Assembly: GCA_949987705.1 (NCBI GenBank)
Contig: OX465282.1
Span: 9,970,501-10,034,500, forward strand
Length of the DNA stretch: 64,000 nucleotides
Source of the DNA: Thereva unica
Lineage: Eukaryota > Arthropoda > Insecta > Diptera > Therevidae
Direction: 5' to 3'
Within the stretch, counting starts at the first letter, position 1. Each line of letters begins with the position of its first letter. Both the position numbers and the translations under genes were made by a program. The notes beneath the pieces are model-generated. The model was not told the origin of the DNA. It made no database searches and worked only from the letters and a program-made list of their open reading frames with translations. This document shows, one piece after another, positions 1-11,800 of this stretch.

Positions 1-2932
1 CCGCATTCCCGCACTCCCGCATTCCCGCATTCCCGCATTGCCGCATTCCCGCATTCCCGCATTCCCGCACTCCCGCATTCCCGCACTCCCGCATTCCCGC
101 ACTCCCGCATTCCCGCATTCCCGCATTCCCGCACTCCCGCACTCCCGCATTCCCGCATTCCCGCATTCCCGCATTCCCGCATTCCCGCATTCCCGCATTC
201 CCGCATTCCCGCACTCCCGCACTCCCGCATTCCCGCATTCCCGCACTCCCGCATTCCCGCACTCCCGCATTCCCGCACTCCCGCACTCCCGCACTCCCGC
301 ATTCCCGCACTCCCGCATTCCCGCATTCCCGCACTCCCGCATTCCCGCACTCCCGCATTCCCGCACTCCCGCATTCCCGCACTCCCGCACTCCCGCATTC
401 CCGCATTCCCGCACTCCCGCACTCCCGCATTCCCGCACTCCCGCATTCCCGCACTCCCGCATTCCCGCACTCCCGCATTCCCGCACTCCCGCACTCCCGC
501 ATTCCCGCATTCCCGCACTCCCGCATTCCCGCACTCCCGCATTCCCGCACTCCCGCATTCCCGCACTCCCGCATTCCCGCACTCCCGCACTCCCGCATTC
601 CCGCATTCCCGCATTCCCGCATTCCCGCACTCCCGCATTCCCGCACTCCCGCATTCCCGCACTCCCGCACTCCCGCATTCCCGCATTCCCGCACTCCCGC
701 ATTCCCGCACTCCCGCATTCCCGCACTCCCGCATTCCCGCATTCCCGCACTCCCGCACTCCCGCACTCCCGCATTCCCGCACTCCCGCATTCCCGCACTC
801 CCGCATTCCCGCACTCCCGCATTCCCGCACTCCCGCATTCCCGCATTCCCGCACTCCCGCACTCCCGCATTCCCGCATTCCCGCACTCCCGCATTCCCGC
901 ACTCCCGCATTCCCGCACTCCCGCATTCCCGCATTCCCGCATTCCCGCACTCCCGCACTCCCGCATTCCCGCACTCCCGCATTCCCGCACTCCCGCATTC
1001 CCGCATTCCCGCACTCCCGCATTCCCGCACTCCCGCATTCCCGCACTCCCGCACTCCCGCATTCCCGCATTCCCGCACTCCCGCATTCCCGCACTCCCGC
1101 GTTCCCGCATTCCCGCATTCCCGCACTCCCGCATTCCCGCACTCCCGCACTCCCGCATTCCCGCATTCCCGCACTCCCGCATTCCCGCATTCCCGCATTC
1201 CCGCACTCCCGCACTCCCGCACTCCCGCATTCCCGCACTCCCGCATTCCCGCATTCCCGCACTCCCGCACTCCCGCATTCCCGCACTCCCGCATTCCCGC
1301 ATTCCCGCATTCCCGCACTCCCGCACTCCCGCATTCCCGCACTCCCGCATTCCCGCATTCCCGCATTCCCGCACTCCCGCACTCCCGCACTCCCGCATTC
1401 CCGCACTCCCGCATTCCCGCATTCCCGCACTCCCGCACTCCCGCATTCCCGCACTCCCGCATTCCCGCATTCCCGCATTCCCGCACTCCCGCATTCCCGC
1501 ACTCCCGCATTCCCGCACTCCCGCATTCCCGCACTCCCGCATTCCCGCACTCCCGCACTCCCGCATTCCCGCACTCCCGCACTCCCGCACTCCCGCATTC
1601 CCGCACTCCCGCATTCCCGCATTCCCGCACTCCCGCATTCCCGCACTCCCGCATTCCCGCATTCCCGCACTCCCGCATTCCCGCATTCCCGCACTCCCGC
1701 ATTCCCGCACTCCCGCATTCCCGCACTCCCGCATTCCCGCACTCCCGCATTCCCGCATTCCCGCACTCCCGCACTCCCGCATTCCCGCATTCCCGCACTC
1801 CCGCATTCCCGCACTCCCGCATTCCCGCATTCCCGCATTCCCGCACTCCCGCACTCCCGCACTCCCGCACTCCCGCATTCCCGCATTCCCGCATTCCCGC
1901 ATTCCCGCACTCCCGCATTCCCGCACTCCCGCATTCCCGCACTCCCGCATTCCCGCACTCCCGCACTCCCGCATTCCCGCATTCCCGCACTCCCGCATTC
2001 CCGCATTCCCGCATTCCCGCACTCCCGCATTCCCGCATTCCCGCATTCCCGCACTCCCGCACTCCCGCATTCCCGCATTCCCGCACTCCCGCATTCCCGC
2101 ACTCCCGCATTCCCGCACTCCCGCATTCCCGCATTCCCGCACTCCCGCATTCCCGCACTCCCGCATTCCCGCACTCCCGCATTCCCGCATTCCCGCACTC
2201 CCGCATTCCCGCATTCCCGCATTCCCGCGATCCCGCACTCCCGCATTCCCGCACTCCCGCATTCCCGCACTCCCGCATTCCCGCACTCCCGCATTCCCGC
2301 ACTCCCGCATTCCCGCATTCCCGCACTCCCGCATTCCCGCATTCCCGCATTCCCGCACTCCCGCATTCCCGCACTCCCGCACTCCCGCATTCCCGCACTC
2401 CCGCATTCCCGCACTCCCGCATTCCCGCACTCCCGCATTCCCGCACTCCCGCATTCCCGCACTCCCGCATTCCCGCATTCCCGCACTCCCGCATTCCCGC
2501 ACTCCCGCATTCCCGCATTCCCGCATTCCCGCACTCCCGCATTCCCGCATTCCCGCACTCCCGCATTCCCGCACTCCCGCATTCCCGCATTCCCGCATTC
2601 CCGCACTCCCGCATTCCCGCATTCCCGCACTCCCGCATTCCCGCACTCCCGCATTCCCGCATTCCCGCACTCCCGCATTCCCGCATTCCCGCATTCCCGC
2701 ACTCCCGCATTCCCGCACTCCCGCACTCCCGCATTCCCGCACTCCCGCACTCCCGCATTCCCGCATTCCCGCACTCCCGCATTCCCGCACTCCCGCATTC
2801 CCGCATTCCCGCATTCCCGCACTCCCGCATTCCCGCACTCCCGCACTCCCGCATTCCCGCATTCCCGCATTCCCGCACTCCCGCATTCCCGCATTCCCGC
2901 ATTCCCGCACTCCCGCACTCCCGCATTCCCGC
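1..2932. repeat. 10-bp satellite array, left block
   Basis: About 293 uninterrupted head-to-tail copies of a 10-bp unit, CCCGCATTCC or CCCGCACTCC. The units differ almost only at one T/C position, and other changes are very rare (near 38, 1101 and 2229). The array enters from beyond the left edge of the window and stops exactly at the outer BEL/Pao LTR. The unit lacks stop codons in most frames, so very long open frames made of PHSRIPA-type repeats appear. These have no gene-like composition and are not genes. The block resumes at 18224, so both blocks were one array before the insertion. Confidence 0.98.
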
Positions 2933-4133
2933 TGTTCAATCTTCTAATAGCTACCTAAAAAACACATAACAATAATTACGAGGTTCATATATTTTAACAT
3001 ACTTACCATTGTCCGCATACAAAATCCTATATATGTATCCTCCGCATACAAAATTGTCTTCCAAAAAAACATTCAAAAAAAGGGTAAAAACCGTCCAGCA
3101 GCAGCTACCCTAAAAGAAAATAAAATCACCACAAAGTATTAATTCTTATAAAATAAAATACTTATCTGATAACCCCGAGAAAAACAAAATCCAATTCTCC
3201 ACTTCAACGTCGACAGACGGCTCCCATTAAAACCCTAAAGGGAGAAAAAAGGAAAATAATCAAATTAAACTATATATATAGAAAGAATAATAATAATAAA
3301 ACCTACCGAACAGACAGAACTGACAGCCAAGTGTCAACACTGACCCACACATAGGAAACACGATCCACAACCAGTTCTGAAGCTCCCCACCAAGCTCCGC
3401 TAAGGAAACACGGTCCACAACAAGTTCTAAAGCTCCCCACCAGGTTCCACTGACGCATTACAGTGGAGCAAATAAATATCGAAGCGCGTTGCCCGAAAGC
3501 TTCAGATCACTCTTGATCTTCTACACGGCTTGATGGTAGAAGAAGTCGCTATTTGCAGCTAGTGGTCTCATCTCGATCGCATTATACGAATTTTAGGTAA
3601 TGCGAATTTCTAATATATTAGCCGTATTGAGCTGATATAATTTGCGCAGCTAATAGTCTCATCTCGATCGCATTATACGAATTTTAGGTAATGCGAATTT
3701 CTAATATATTAGCCGTATTGAGCTGATATAATTTGCGAATTTCTAATATATTAGCCGTATTGAGCTGATATAATTTCACGGTTACATTAATCGCCCTGAG
3801 TTTAATGTGACTCTCTAACAACTAACTATTAGTTCAAATTTCAGGAAACTATTGAATACATTAGTCGGATTGATGCTAATGTACAAAATCCAATAAATTT
3901 AATACACGGAATAGCTGGAAGAGATATTCATACCGATTGTAGAATAGCAGAGATTCACACCAACTGCAGAGAAACCAGTCAGGGCCATCTACAACTACAG
4001 GAATTTCTAAGCTTGAAAATATAATAAATAAACATAAGTATATAGTGAAGTTGAATTGATTTAAATTTAGATTTAGTTAAGGTAATAATTAGCGAATTTT
4101 GTGAAATTGCATTTTGAAAGGTAATAATTAGCG
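2933..4133 (+). repeat. Outer BEL 5' LTR, first part
   Basis: The first 1201 bp of the 1320-bp LTR, matching 16904-18104 without any indel that I found. The LTR is cut at the TAGCG target (4129-4133) by the inner BEL element and continues at 12294. An LTR normally carries the promoter and polyadenylation site. Here the insertion separates most of the LTR from the internal region, so transcription of this copy from its own 5' LTR is probably impaired. Confidence 0.93.
3555..3776 (+). repeat. Tandem repeat inside the outer LTR
   Basis: A 101-bp unit, beginning GCAGCTAGTGGTCTC and holding the core ATATTAGCCGTATTGAGC, occurs twice (starts 3555 and 3656). A third, 42-bp partial copy runs from 3735 to 3776. 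The same structure is present in the right LTR (about 17526-17747), so it predates this insertion. Tandem blocks in LTRs often hold enhancer or silencer sites; that role is inference. Confidence 0.85.
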
Positions 4134-4458
4134 TGTTTGCACAGCAAACAAAACGATAAGTATGCCACACGCGTCCGAGTCATTCATGTTGATGACTCAA
4201 TAATAAAATATAATTACGATCACCGAGTCAATAACTTATTGATTAATGTTGCTCCAATTAATAATATAAAAAAAATGATTATGTTGCACAAATGTTAACA
4301 TATAAATTAAGCTCTGGAAAATTAAAAATTCAGTTGAGAACCAACAGCAACTCAAAGTGTTTTCTTTAACCACCAAAACTGCTACTAAATCGATTAGGTT
4401 GTGCAGTCCTAATCACCCAGTACAAATAACAGTCCAGCTCATACCAGTGAGCTATACA
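4134..4458 (+). repeat. Inner BEL 5' LTR
   Basis: 325 bp, starting TGTTTGCACAG and ending GAGCTATACA, repeated at 11964-12288 with no differences that I saw. The junctions are fixed by the TG/CA ends and by the TAGCG duplication. Confidence 0.94.
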
Positions 4459-4459
4459 T

Positions 4460-4473
4460 TGGTCCTTCGAGCC
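4460..4473 (+). promoter_or_regulatory. tRNA primer-binding site, inner BEL
   Basis: TGGTCCTTCGAGCC lies one base after the 5' LTR. It starts with TGG, complementary to the CCA end of a tRNA primer. The same 14 nt stand two bases after the outer element's LTR at 12415. I cannot name the tRNA without a search. Confidence 0.75.
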
Positions 4474-4581
4474 TTTAAAAAGAATCACACCTACGCACAA
4501 CTCGCACTGCGAGTTAAACAGTAAAAAAAAAAAAAACAACAATAACATTAAGAACCGAATCACCGAGTCTGCAGTACCACG

Positions 4582-7500
4582 ATGGAGTCATTTTCGGAAA
4601 TAACAGAAGAACAAAAGAAGCTTGGGGAAGCCATGTGCCGGGCCCTCTCAAATATGAAGAAAGACAGCAGTGGGAGGAAAGACAAGAACTATATAGAGAA
4701 GAGACTAGCGGAATTTGACAGTTCCTGGGGAAAATTCCAAGAAAACCACGCCTATCTGGAAGGAATGAACAGACCGTCGGAGCCGTATTTCACGCAGAAT
4801 TTCTACAATCAAGCAAAGGCTATATACGATGAAGGCAAGGAACTACTGAGGGAGTATCAACAAAAACTGAGCAAGCAGCTGGTCGAGACCGCAGCAAACA
4901 CCTCAGGAGCAAACTTCAACTTAAAATTAAACGACGACATGGAGGAGAAGTCATTGCGTCTCAAGAAGCAGAGGGTCAAAATGAGCAACATTAGGAGACT
5001 ACTTGCTGAGGTAGCAGAGAGAGGCCAAGCGAAAACCAAGACGTACTGCGAATTTAAAATCAAGCAGTTAACAACGCAATGGGACGCTATACAAGAATTG
5101 CACGAAGAAATCATGACGTTTACCGAAGAGGAAGAGCTGTCGCATAAGTACTTCAAGGAGGAGCAATATGAAACTCTTGAAGAAGCTTACCAAGAAACCA
5201 TGATAGAACTACAAGATGTGATAGAAGAAAAAAGTCAGAAAGAGGATGAGGCAAAGACGAAACTACCACAAATAAAAATTCCTAACTTTGACGGTGACTA
5301 TAAGGCCTGGAAATATTTTGAAAATATATTCTGTAGATTAATCCACAACAACAAACGTTTAGGTAATGCTGAGAAAATGCATTACTTGCAAACGTCACTA
5401 AGTGGTGAGGCGCACAAACTTATCCAACACCTGGCAAGCAGCGAATCCAGTTATGAGGCAGCATGGAGCCTAGTAACAAGCAGATTTAATAATAAACGGA
5501 AAATATTCTCCACATTTTCCGATGCAATTCTGGATCAACCAACGTTAATCATCGATTCTGCCAAAGCAATAAAACAATTGCATGACCAAATAAAAGAATG
5601 CCTACATGGAATCAACAGCCTACAACTAGAAACCCCACCCTGGGAACCCTTTATTGCACATATTATACGAAGAAAGATGGATCCAGAGACCTATAAAGCG
5701 TACGAGCAATCATTGAGCGATCCACGAGAGATACCGCAATTAGAAGACATACTGAAGTTCTTGGAAACTAGATTCCAAGCACTAGAAGTAATTGCAGAGC
5801 CTAGGAAGAAAACTGAAAGCAGCCGCACCATAAACCATGGACAATCACGAAATAACTACCAAATAAAGAATTATTACACTAGTACCACAAAGTGCCGATA
5901 CTGTAATGGACAGCACAGTATATACGTATGTAAAAAATTCAGAGTACTAAAATTAGCAGAGAAGCTCAACTTCGTCCGGCAGAGTAAAACATGTCCCAAC
6001 TGTTTGAACCATGGAGCGAACGACCCCTGCCACAGTCAAAGCCGATGCAACGTCTGTAAGCAGCAACACCATACACTAATTCACCAAGAGGCAAAAAATC
6101 CAACAGCAAAACAAGAAGATGTACCGAGAGTAATGTCATCACACATTGCTACATCTCAACGCACAATTGAGTCACACGTTGCAAGGAAATCTTGCAATGT
6201 AATACTGGCAACAGCACTAGTACGAGCCAAGACCGTAAGAAACACCTATGAGTATCTGAGAGCATTGGTAGATCCCGGATCCCAAGTTACCTTCATAACC
6301 GAAAATTCGGCGCAAGCACTAGGAGTTCCAAGAATGAAAATATATTCAGAGATTTCAGGAATACACGAGAGCAACGCTGGGACATCTCACAGCAAAATTC
6401 TAGTAGAACTCATTCCGAGATTTCCATCCAACTTTAAACTGCAGTGTGAAGCTCTAATACTTCCATCGCTGACGAGCGACCAACCACAAAAATATATCGA
6501 TAGCGAAGATCTTACCAGTTGGAGTAATCTCATTCTTGCAGACCCTACATACGATACCCCGGGACCAGTCGACATGATATTGGGCGCAGACGTATTTGGT
6601 GACATCCTAATGAACAGAATTAGAAAAAAGAAATGTGGAACGTTAGCTCAAAAAACTGAATTTGGCTGGATATTGTCTGGACCAATCGAACAGAAAGAAG
6701 TAACCAGGAAAATCACATCCATGATTTCACGGGTAGATATCGACTCACAGCTTCGAAAGTTTTGGGAAATGGAAGAAACAGTAATGAGTCCACCTATGTC
6801 AGAGGAAAACAGAACGTGTGAAGAACAATTTGATCGAACAGTTAAACGAAATCCCAATGGCACGTATACAGTACAAATTCCGTTCAAGCAGACAGAGGGG
6901 TTAGGAGAATCAAAACCAGTTGCAATAGCACGACTATATCAAATGGAAAAGCGGTTCTCAAAAAGCAAAACTTTGCGGGATGAATACAACAAATTTATGG
7001 AAGAATACTTACAACTGGGACATATGGTACTCATTGATCCCAAAGAACTTCAGTGCAATACTCGTAACACATACTACATGCCTCATCAAGCAGTCATCAA
7101 AGAAGAAAGCACGACTACCAAACTAAGAGTAGTTTTTGACGCCTCTACCAAAACAAGCACCAAGCTAAGCCTAAACGATTTAATGCACTGTGGCCCCAGA
7201 CTACAACACGACCTACAGGACATTCTACTAAGATGGAGAAAGCATCAATATGTATTTAGTGCCGACATTGAGAAGATGTACAGGCAAATAAGGGTCTCAC
7301 AGGAACATCAAGACTACCAACGAATTGTATGGCGATTTTCAACAAGAGATAGCATTCAAGAATTTAAACTCACAACCGTGACATACGGAACAAAATCAGC
7401 ACCTTACCTAGCTATAAAAACATTGCAAAAATTAGCACGCGATGAAGAAGAAAATCATCCAGAAGCAGCAAAAATAATTCTCAATGATTTTTACGTGGAC

Positions 7501-8826
7501 GACATGATGTCTGGAACGTCTTCAATTCAGGAAGCAAAGTGGTTACAAAGTGAGCTGATCCAAACGTTAAAAGAAGGAGGGTTCAACCTTAGAAAATGGA
7601 GAAGCAACCACAGTGAACTAATTGATAATCTACCAACAGAACTTAGGGATCAAGGCTCCATTGAAATAAAAGATGACGAGGCTGTGAAATCCTTGGGTAT
7701 ATACTGGACACCAGCAGCAGACAAATTCCACTTTAGGGTAAAATTGAATGCAACACCAGAAGTACCTACTAAACGGACAATCTTATCAGAAATTGCTAGA
7801 CTATTTGATCCACTCGGGTGGTTGGCACCCATAACAGTGAGAGCCAAAATGTTAATTCAAGAATTATGGGCAAAAGGATACAACTGGGATCAAACACTGG
7901 AAGAAGAGCTAGCTGCTCGATGGATGAACATCAGGAATGAACTACGAAAACTTGAAGAAATTAACATACCACGTTGGATACAGTATACACCCGCATGCAA
8001 AACAGTTGAACTACATGGATTCTGCGATGCATCCGAAAAAGCTTATGGAGCAACCGTATACAGTAAAACTACGTCAGAATCGGAGCAAGTACATATAACA
8101 CTACTTGTAGCGAAGACTAAGGTAGCACCACTAAATAAAACCACGTTACCAAGATTAGAACTTTGCGGAGCAGTCTTATTATCTAAACTACTACGTCGAA
8201 CAAAACAAGCATTGGATATTAAGAATGTAAAGGAATACGCCTGGACAGATTCGATGATAACATTAGCATGGATCCATGGAAAATCAGATAAATGGGAAAC
8301 CTTCATTTCAAACCGAGTGTCAGAAATTCACAGAAATCTGGAGTCTACAAGTTGGCGTCACGTGCGTTCCGAAGACAACCCTGCTGATCTAGCGTCGAGA
8401 GGAGCCACTCCGCAATACCTAAAGAATGCAGAGCTTTGGTGGAATGGTCCATCGTGGCTAAAGATGACTGAAGATAAATGGCCAACACAAAAAATTAACA
8501 CAAATACTACAAGAGGAGTTAAGTTAAATAAGGTAGTAGCGGTCCATGTAACTCAAAATGATGAAGGTTTCGAGCTACTTAGCCGTTTCTCATCATTTAA
8601 GAAACTTACACGTGTGCTGGCTTACTGCAAAAGATTCATTGCGAAATGCAGGAAGGAGATAATAAACAGCACAGATTTATCAGTAAAGGAATTAGATAAA
8701 GCGCATCAACAACTTCTACAGATGACACAAAAAACGGAGTTCGCTGCAGAATTAAAACAGCTGGAAGCAAAGAAACCACTTAACACAAAAAGTTCAATTC
8801 TTTCCTTAAATCCATTTTTGGACTAA
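4582..8826 (+). CDS. BEL/Pao gag-protease-RT-RNase H polyprotein
   Basis: A 1414-residue polyprotein of the inner element. Residues about 1-225 are charged gag sequence. A DUF1759-type gag domain starts near 226 (LPQIKIPNFDGDYKAW). Cys/His zinc knuckles lie at about 437-505. The DUF1758 aspartic protease has its active site at about 561 (ALVDPGSQ). The reverse transcriptase carries the YVDD catalytic box at 971-974. RNase H follows, with FCDAS near 1146 and NPADLASRG farther on. The start chosen is the first ATG after the primer-binding site. The frame ends at a TAA (8824-8826) at a point where BEL proteins normally run on into integrase, and the downstream ORF is in the same frame. That stop is either a disabling mutation or a readthrough site. 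Confidence 0.93.
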   Translation: MESFSEITEEQKKLGEAMCRALSNMKKDSSGRKDKNYIEKRLAEFDSSWGKFQENHAYLEGMNRPSEPYFTQNFYNQAKAIYDEGKELLREYQQKLSKQLVETAANTSGANFNLKLNDDMEEKSLRLKKQRVKMSNIRRLLAEVAERGQAKTKTYCEFKIKQLTTQWDAIQELHEEIMTFTEEEELSHKYFKEEQYETLEEAYQETMIELQDVIEEKSQKEDEAKTKLPQIKIPNFDGDYKAWKYFENIFCRLIHNNKRLGNAEKMHYLQTSLSGEAHKLIQHLASSESSYEAAWSLVTSRFNNKRKIFSTFSDAILDQPTLIIDSAKAIKQLHDQIKECLHGINSLQLETPPWEPFIAHIIRRKMDPETYKAYEQSLSDPREIPQLEDILKFLETRFQALEVIAEPRKKTESSRTINHGQSRNNYQIKNYYTSTTKCRYCNGQHSIYVCKKFRVLKLAEKLNFVRQSKTCPNCLNHGANDPCHSQSRCNVCKQQHHTLIHQEAKNPTAKQEDVPRVMSSHIATSQRTIESHVARKSCNVILATALVRAKTVRNTYEYLRALVDPGSQVTFITENSAQALGVPRMKIYSEISGIHESNAGTSHSKILVELIPRFPSNFKLQCEALILPSLTSDQPQKYIDSEDLTSWSNLILADPTYDTPGPVDMILGADVFGDILMNRIRKKKCGTLAQKTEFGWILSGPIEQKEVTRKITSMISRVDIDSQLRKFWEMEETVMSPPMSEENRTCEEQFDRTVKRNPNGTYTVQIPFKQTEGLGESKPVAIARLYQMEKRFSKSKTLRDEYNKFMEEYLQLGHMVLIDPKELQCNTRNTYYMPHQAVIKEESTTTKLRVVFDASTKTSTKLSLNDLMHCGPRLQHDLQDILLRWRKHQYVFSADIEKMYRQIRVSQEHQDYQRIVWRFSTRDSIQEFKLTTVTYGTKSAPYLAIKTLQKLARDEEENHPEAAKIILNDFYVDDMMSGTSSIQEAKWLQSELIQTLKEGGFNLRKWRSNHSELIDNLPTELRDQGSIEIKDDEAVKSLGIYWTPAADKFHFRVKLNATPEVPTKRTILSEIARLFDPLGWLAPITVRAKMLIQELWAKGYNWDQTLEEELAARWMNIRNELRKLEEINIPRWIQYTPACKTVELHGFCDASEKAYGATVYSKTTSESEQVHITLLVAKTKVAPLNKTTLPRLELCGAVLLSKLLRRTKQALDIKNVKEYAWTDSMITLAWIHGKSDKWETFISNRVSEIHRNLESTSWRHVRSEDNPADLASRGATPQYLKNAELWWNGPSWLKMTEDKWPTQKINTNTTRGVKLNKVVAVHVTQNDEGFELLSRFSSFKKLTRVLAYCKRFIAKCRKEIINSTDLSVKELDKAHQQLLQMTQKTEFAAELKQLEAKKPLNTKSSILSLNPFLD

Positions 8827-8841
8827 AATGGCGTACTAAGA

Positions 8842-11800
8842 GTGGGTGGAAGAATCCAAAATTCTCGTATTCCGTATAATGAAAAACATCCCGTCATAAT
8901 ACCTCACAAACACCACATAGCTAAACTATTGATACTTGAAGCTCATGCAGCGACACTACATGGAGGAAATGAAGTCACACATGCTTTTATTAGAAGAAGA
9001 TACTTCATAATCAATGGGAAAAGCAAAATACGACAAGTATTGAACAAATGCATTACTTGCTGCAGGCACAAGGGACAAACAGTGACACAAATTATGGGTG
9101 AACTCCCAGCTCCACGAGTAACACCAGCGAAACCGTTTTCGCACACCGGACTAGATTATGCAGGGCCTATTCAGATAAGAATGTCCAAAGGAAGAGGAAA
9201 CAAATCCCACAAGGGCTACATAGCAGTCTTTGTATGTCTAGCTACAAAGGCCATTCACATCGAAGCGGTAACAGACATGACCTCGGAGGCATTCGTAGCA
9301 GCATTTAGAAGATTCACATCAAGAAGGGGCCTTGTTTCAAACATATACAGTGATAATGGAACAACGTTCGTAGGAGCACAAAAAATACTGGATAAGGATC
9401 TTCGCCATGCCATCAGAAACTTAACCACAGTAGTGGGAAGCCTGGCGACCGAAGGTGTACAATGGCATTTTATTCCGCCGGCAGCTCCTCACTTCGGAGG
9501 AATTTGGGAGGCTGGAGTCAAATCCATCAAATCCCACTTGAAAAAGGTAATAGGCTGCACTACGCTAACATTCGAGGAAATGTCGACGCTACTGTGCCAA
9601 ATCGAAGCCTGTTTAAATTCACGCCCATTATACCCACTACCGAGCGACCCTAGTTCGATCCTTACTCTAACACCTGGACATTTCTTGGTTGGGCAAGAAT
9701 TAGTAGGACTACCAGAACCAACCATAGACAACAACATTACCACATTGAGCCGCTGGAAACAAGTACAGAAGATGACGCAAGACTTCTGGAAGGTGTGGCA
9801 AAGTGAATATCTATCACGACTCCAACAAAGAACAAAATGGAAATCAGGAGCAAGGGTGATCGAAGTTGGGCAAATTGTTCTCGTAAAAGATGAAAACTGC
9901 GCTCCAACGAGATGGCCACTAGCCCGAATAATCGAGATACATCCAGGCAAAGATGGAGTTGTACGAGTGGTAACTCTACGGGTCAAAGAAAACTCCACAA
10001 TAAAGCGTCCAGTAACAAAAATATGTGTGTTACCTGTTGAAGATGACAACTTGACGAATGCAGAGCATACTACATCAACAGAGCTGAAAACGTGTGCTGG
10101 TACACATGTCACTGTAACAAGTAATCATCAAACTGGCACAGAGAGTCACCTGCATGCGGACAAGAAGACGGCACATAAATCAGCAACTACCTGGAACATG
10201 GCTAAATTGGTTTTAACTACACTCGTTATATTAAGCTCGATCCAACCGGGACATACACACTACACAATAAAATACCCACAACCTGGGCTGTTTATCGAAC
10301 AAATTGGACACGCCAAACTAAAGAGAGGTACTATCAAGGTCGAGGTACTCATCCCAATCAACACAACAGCAGACACTAGTAGAGTAAATAATATAATAAC
10401 CAAGATGGAACAAACCTGCAGTGAGGCAAAACGGTTTGAAGACAACACGCATTGCCGCACTCTACTTGAACATTTATTAGAACGAAAATCAACAATCTTA
10501 AATGAAATTGAAGCAATAAACCAAAGGCGGAAGCGGAGAAATAAAAGAGGGCTTGTTGGACATCTATTGCAAGCCATCTTTGGAGTAAACGATGAGGTTT
10601 ACACTGACATTGAACACCTTCAGCATAATCAAGATATGTTGAGACAAGCGGCTAATCATCAAGCAAATATATTGGTATCTACAATGACAAGGATAAATGA
10701 CACAGAAGTCCGCATGGGTAGACAGTTCGATCTGGTCACAAACAAACTGAACAGAGTAATCTCCGAGGTAAACAAGATTGAAGGATGGTATGACAAGATT
10801 GACAGTAATATGGTCAGCACACAAATACTAGCAGCGTACCAGATTGCCAAAGATATTTTGGAAGACCTAAAACAGCACTACATAAAAATTCTACAAGCAG
10901 GTTATGGTAAAGGAAACATTATGGACTTCATAACTCCAAGCAAATTGGCAGAAATAACAGATCAAGCAGCAAGCAAAATGCCATCTAATCTAAGAATCAT
11001 TCCAGAACCAGGGAATGATATGGAAATATTCATAGCCGATTCAGATGTTAAGGTTTTTGGATTTCTGCATATAACGGATGCCGATACCTTTAATATGATT
11101 AAAGCAACCCCAATTCCTCAGCGCATAAATAACAATACATATGTCACGCCACAAATATCATCAGCAATCCTGGCGATAGAGTACAATAATCAAAAATATT
11201 TCGAAATCACCGAAGAAGAAATGAGAAATTGCGTATCTTTAGAAAAATACTCCAAATTGTGCACACCCGCAGTTGTTAGTGACTTAGTGAAAAATCCAAA
11301 TTGTATCATCGATGAAATATACCAACGACACAATAGGCAAGAGTGCCCATTAAAGCAACTGAAAATCCACTCCGTCATATGGAAACATCTTTTTTTGGCG
11401 AACACCTGGTTATTTATCGCAGATCCACCAACAACGGCCGCAATTAAATGTAACGGACAACGGGAAGATGTTACTCTGCATGGCGTCGGAATTCTGCAGA
11501 CAACTCAGGACTGTGTGATTGAAACAACGAAGAATATACTTTTCTCTGAAGTTCGTAACAAAGTCATTATTCAATCAACATTTCTAAAGCCAATGAATTT
11601 CAACATAACTGGGATATTCAACCCTACCGGGATAGATAGCAAACCAGTAATGTTAGACCCGATACTAAAAACATCCGACACATTCAGCAGCATCATCCAC
11701 GATCCAACTGGCTTACAAGTTCAGTCATCAACATGGAAAACTATCGGACACCATACCGCCACAACAGCAGGATCTGTCCTACTCACCATAGCGATCATCG

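Noticed and set aside
38..2947. 969-codon ORF in the left satellite
   Set aside because: It is a pure translation of the 10-bp repeat (PHSRIPA/PHSRTPA). Similar frames occur on both strands of the right block. Period and composition show satellite, not a repeat protein.
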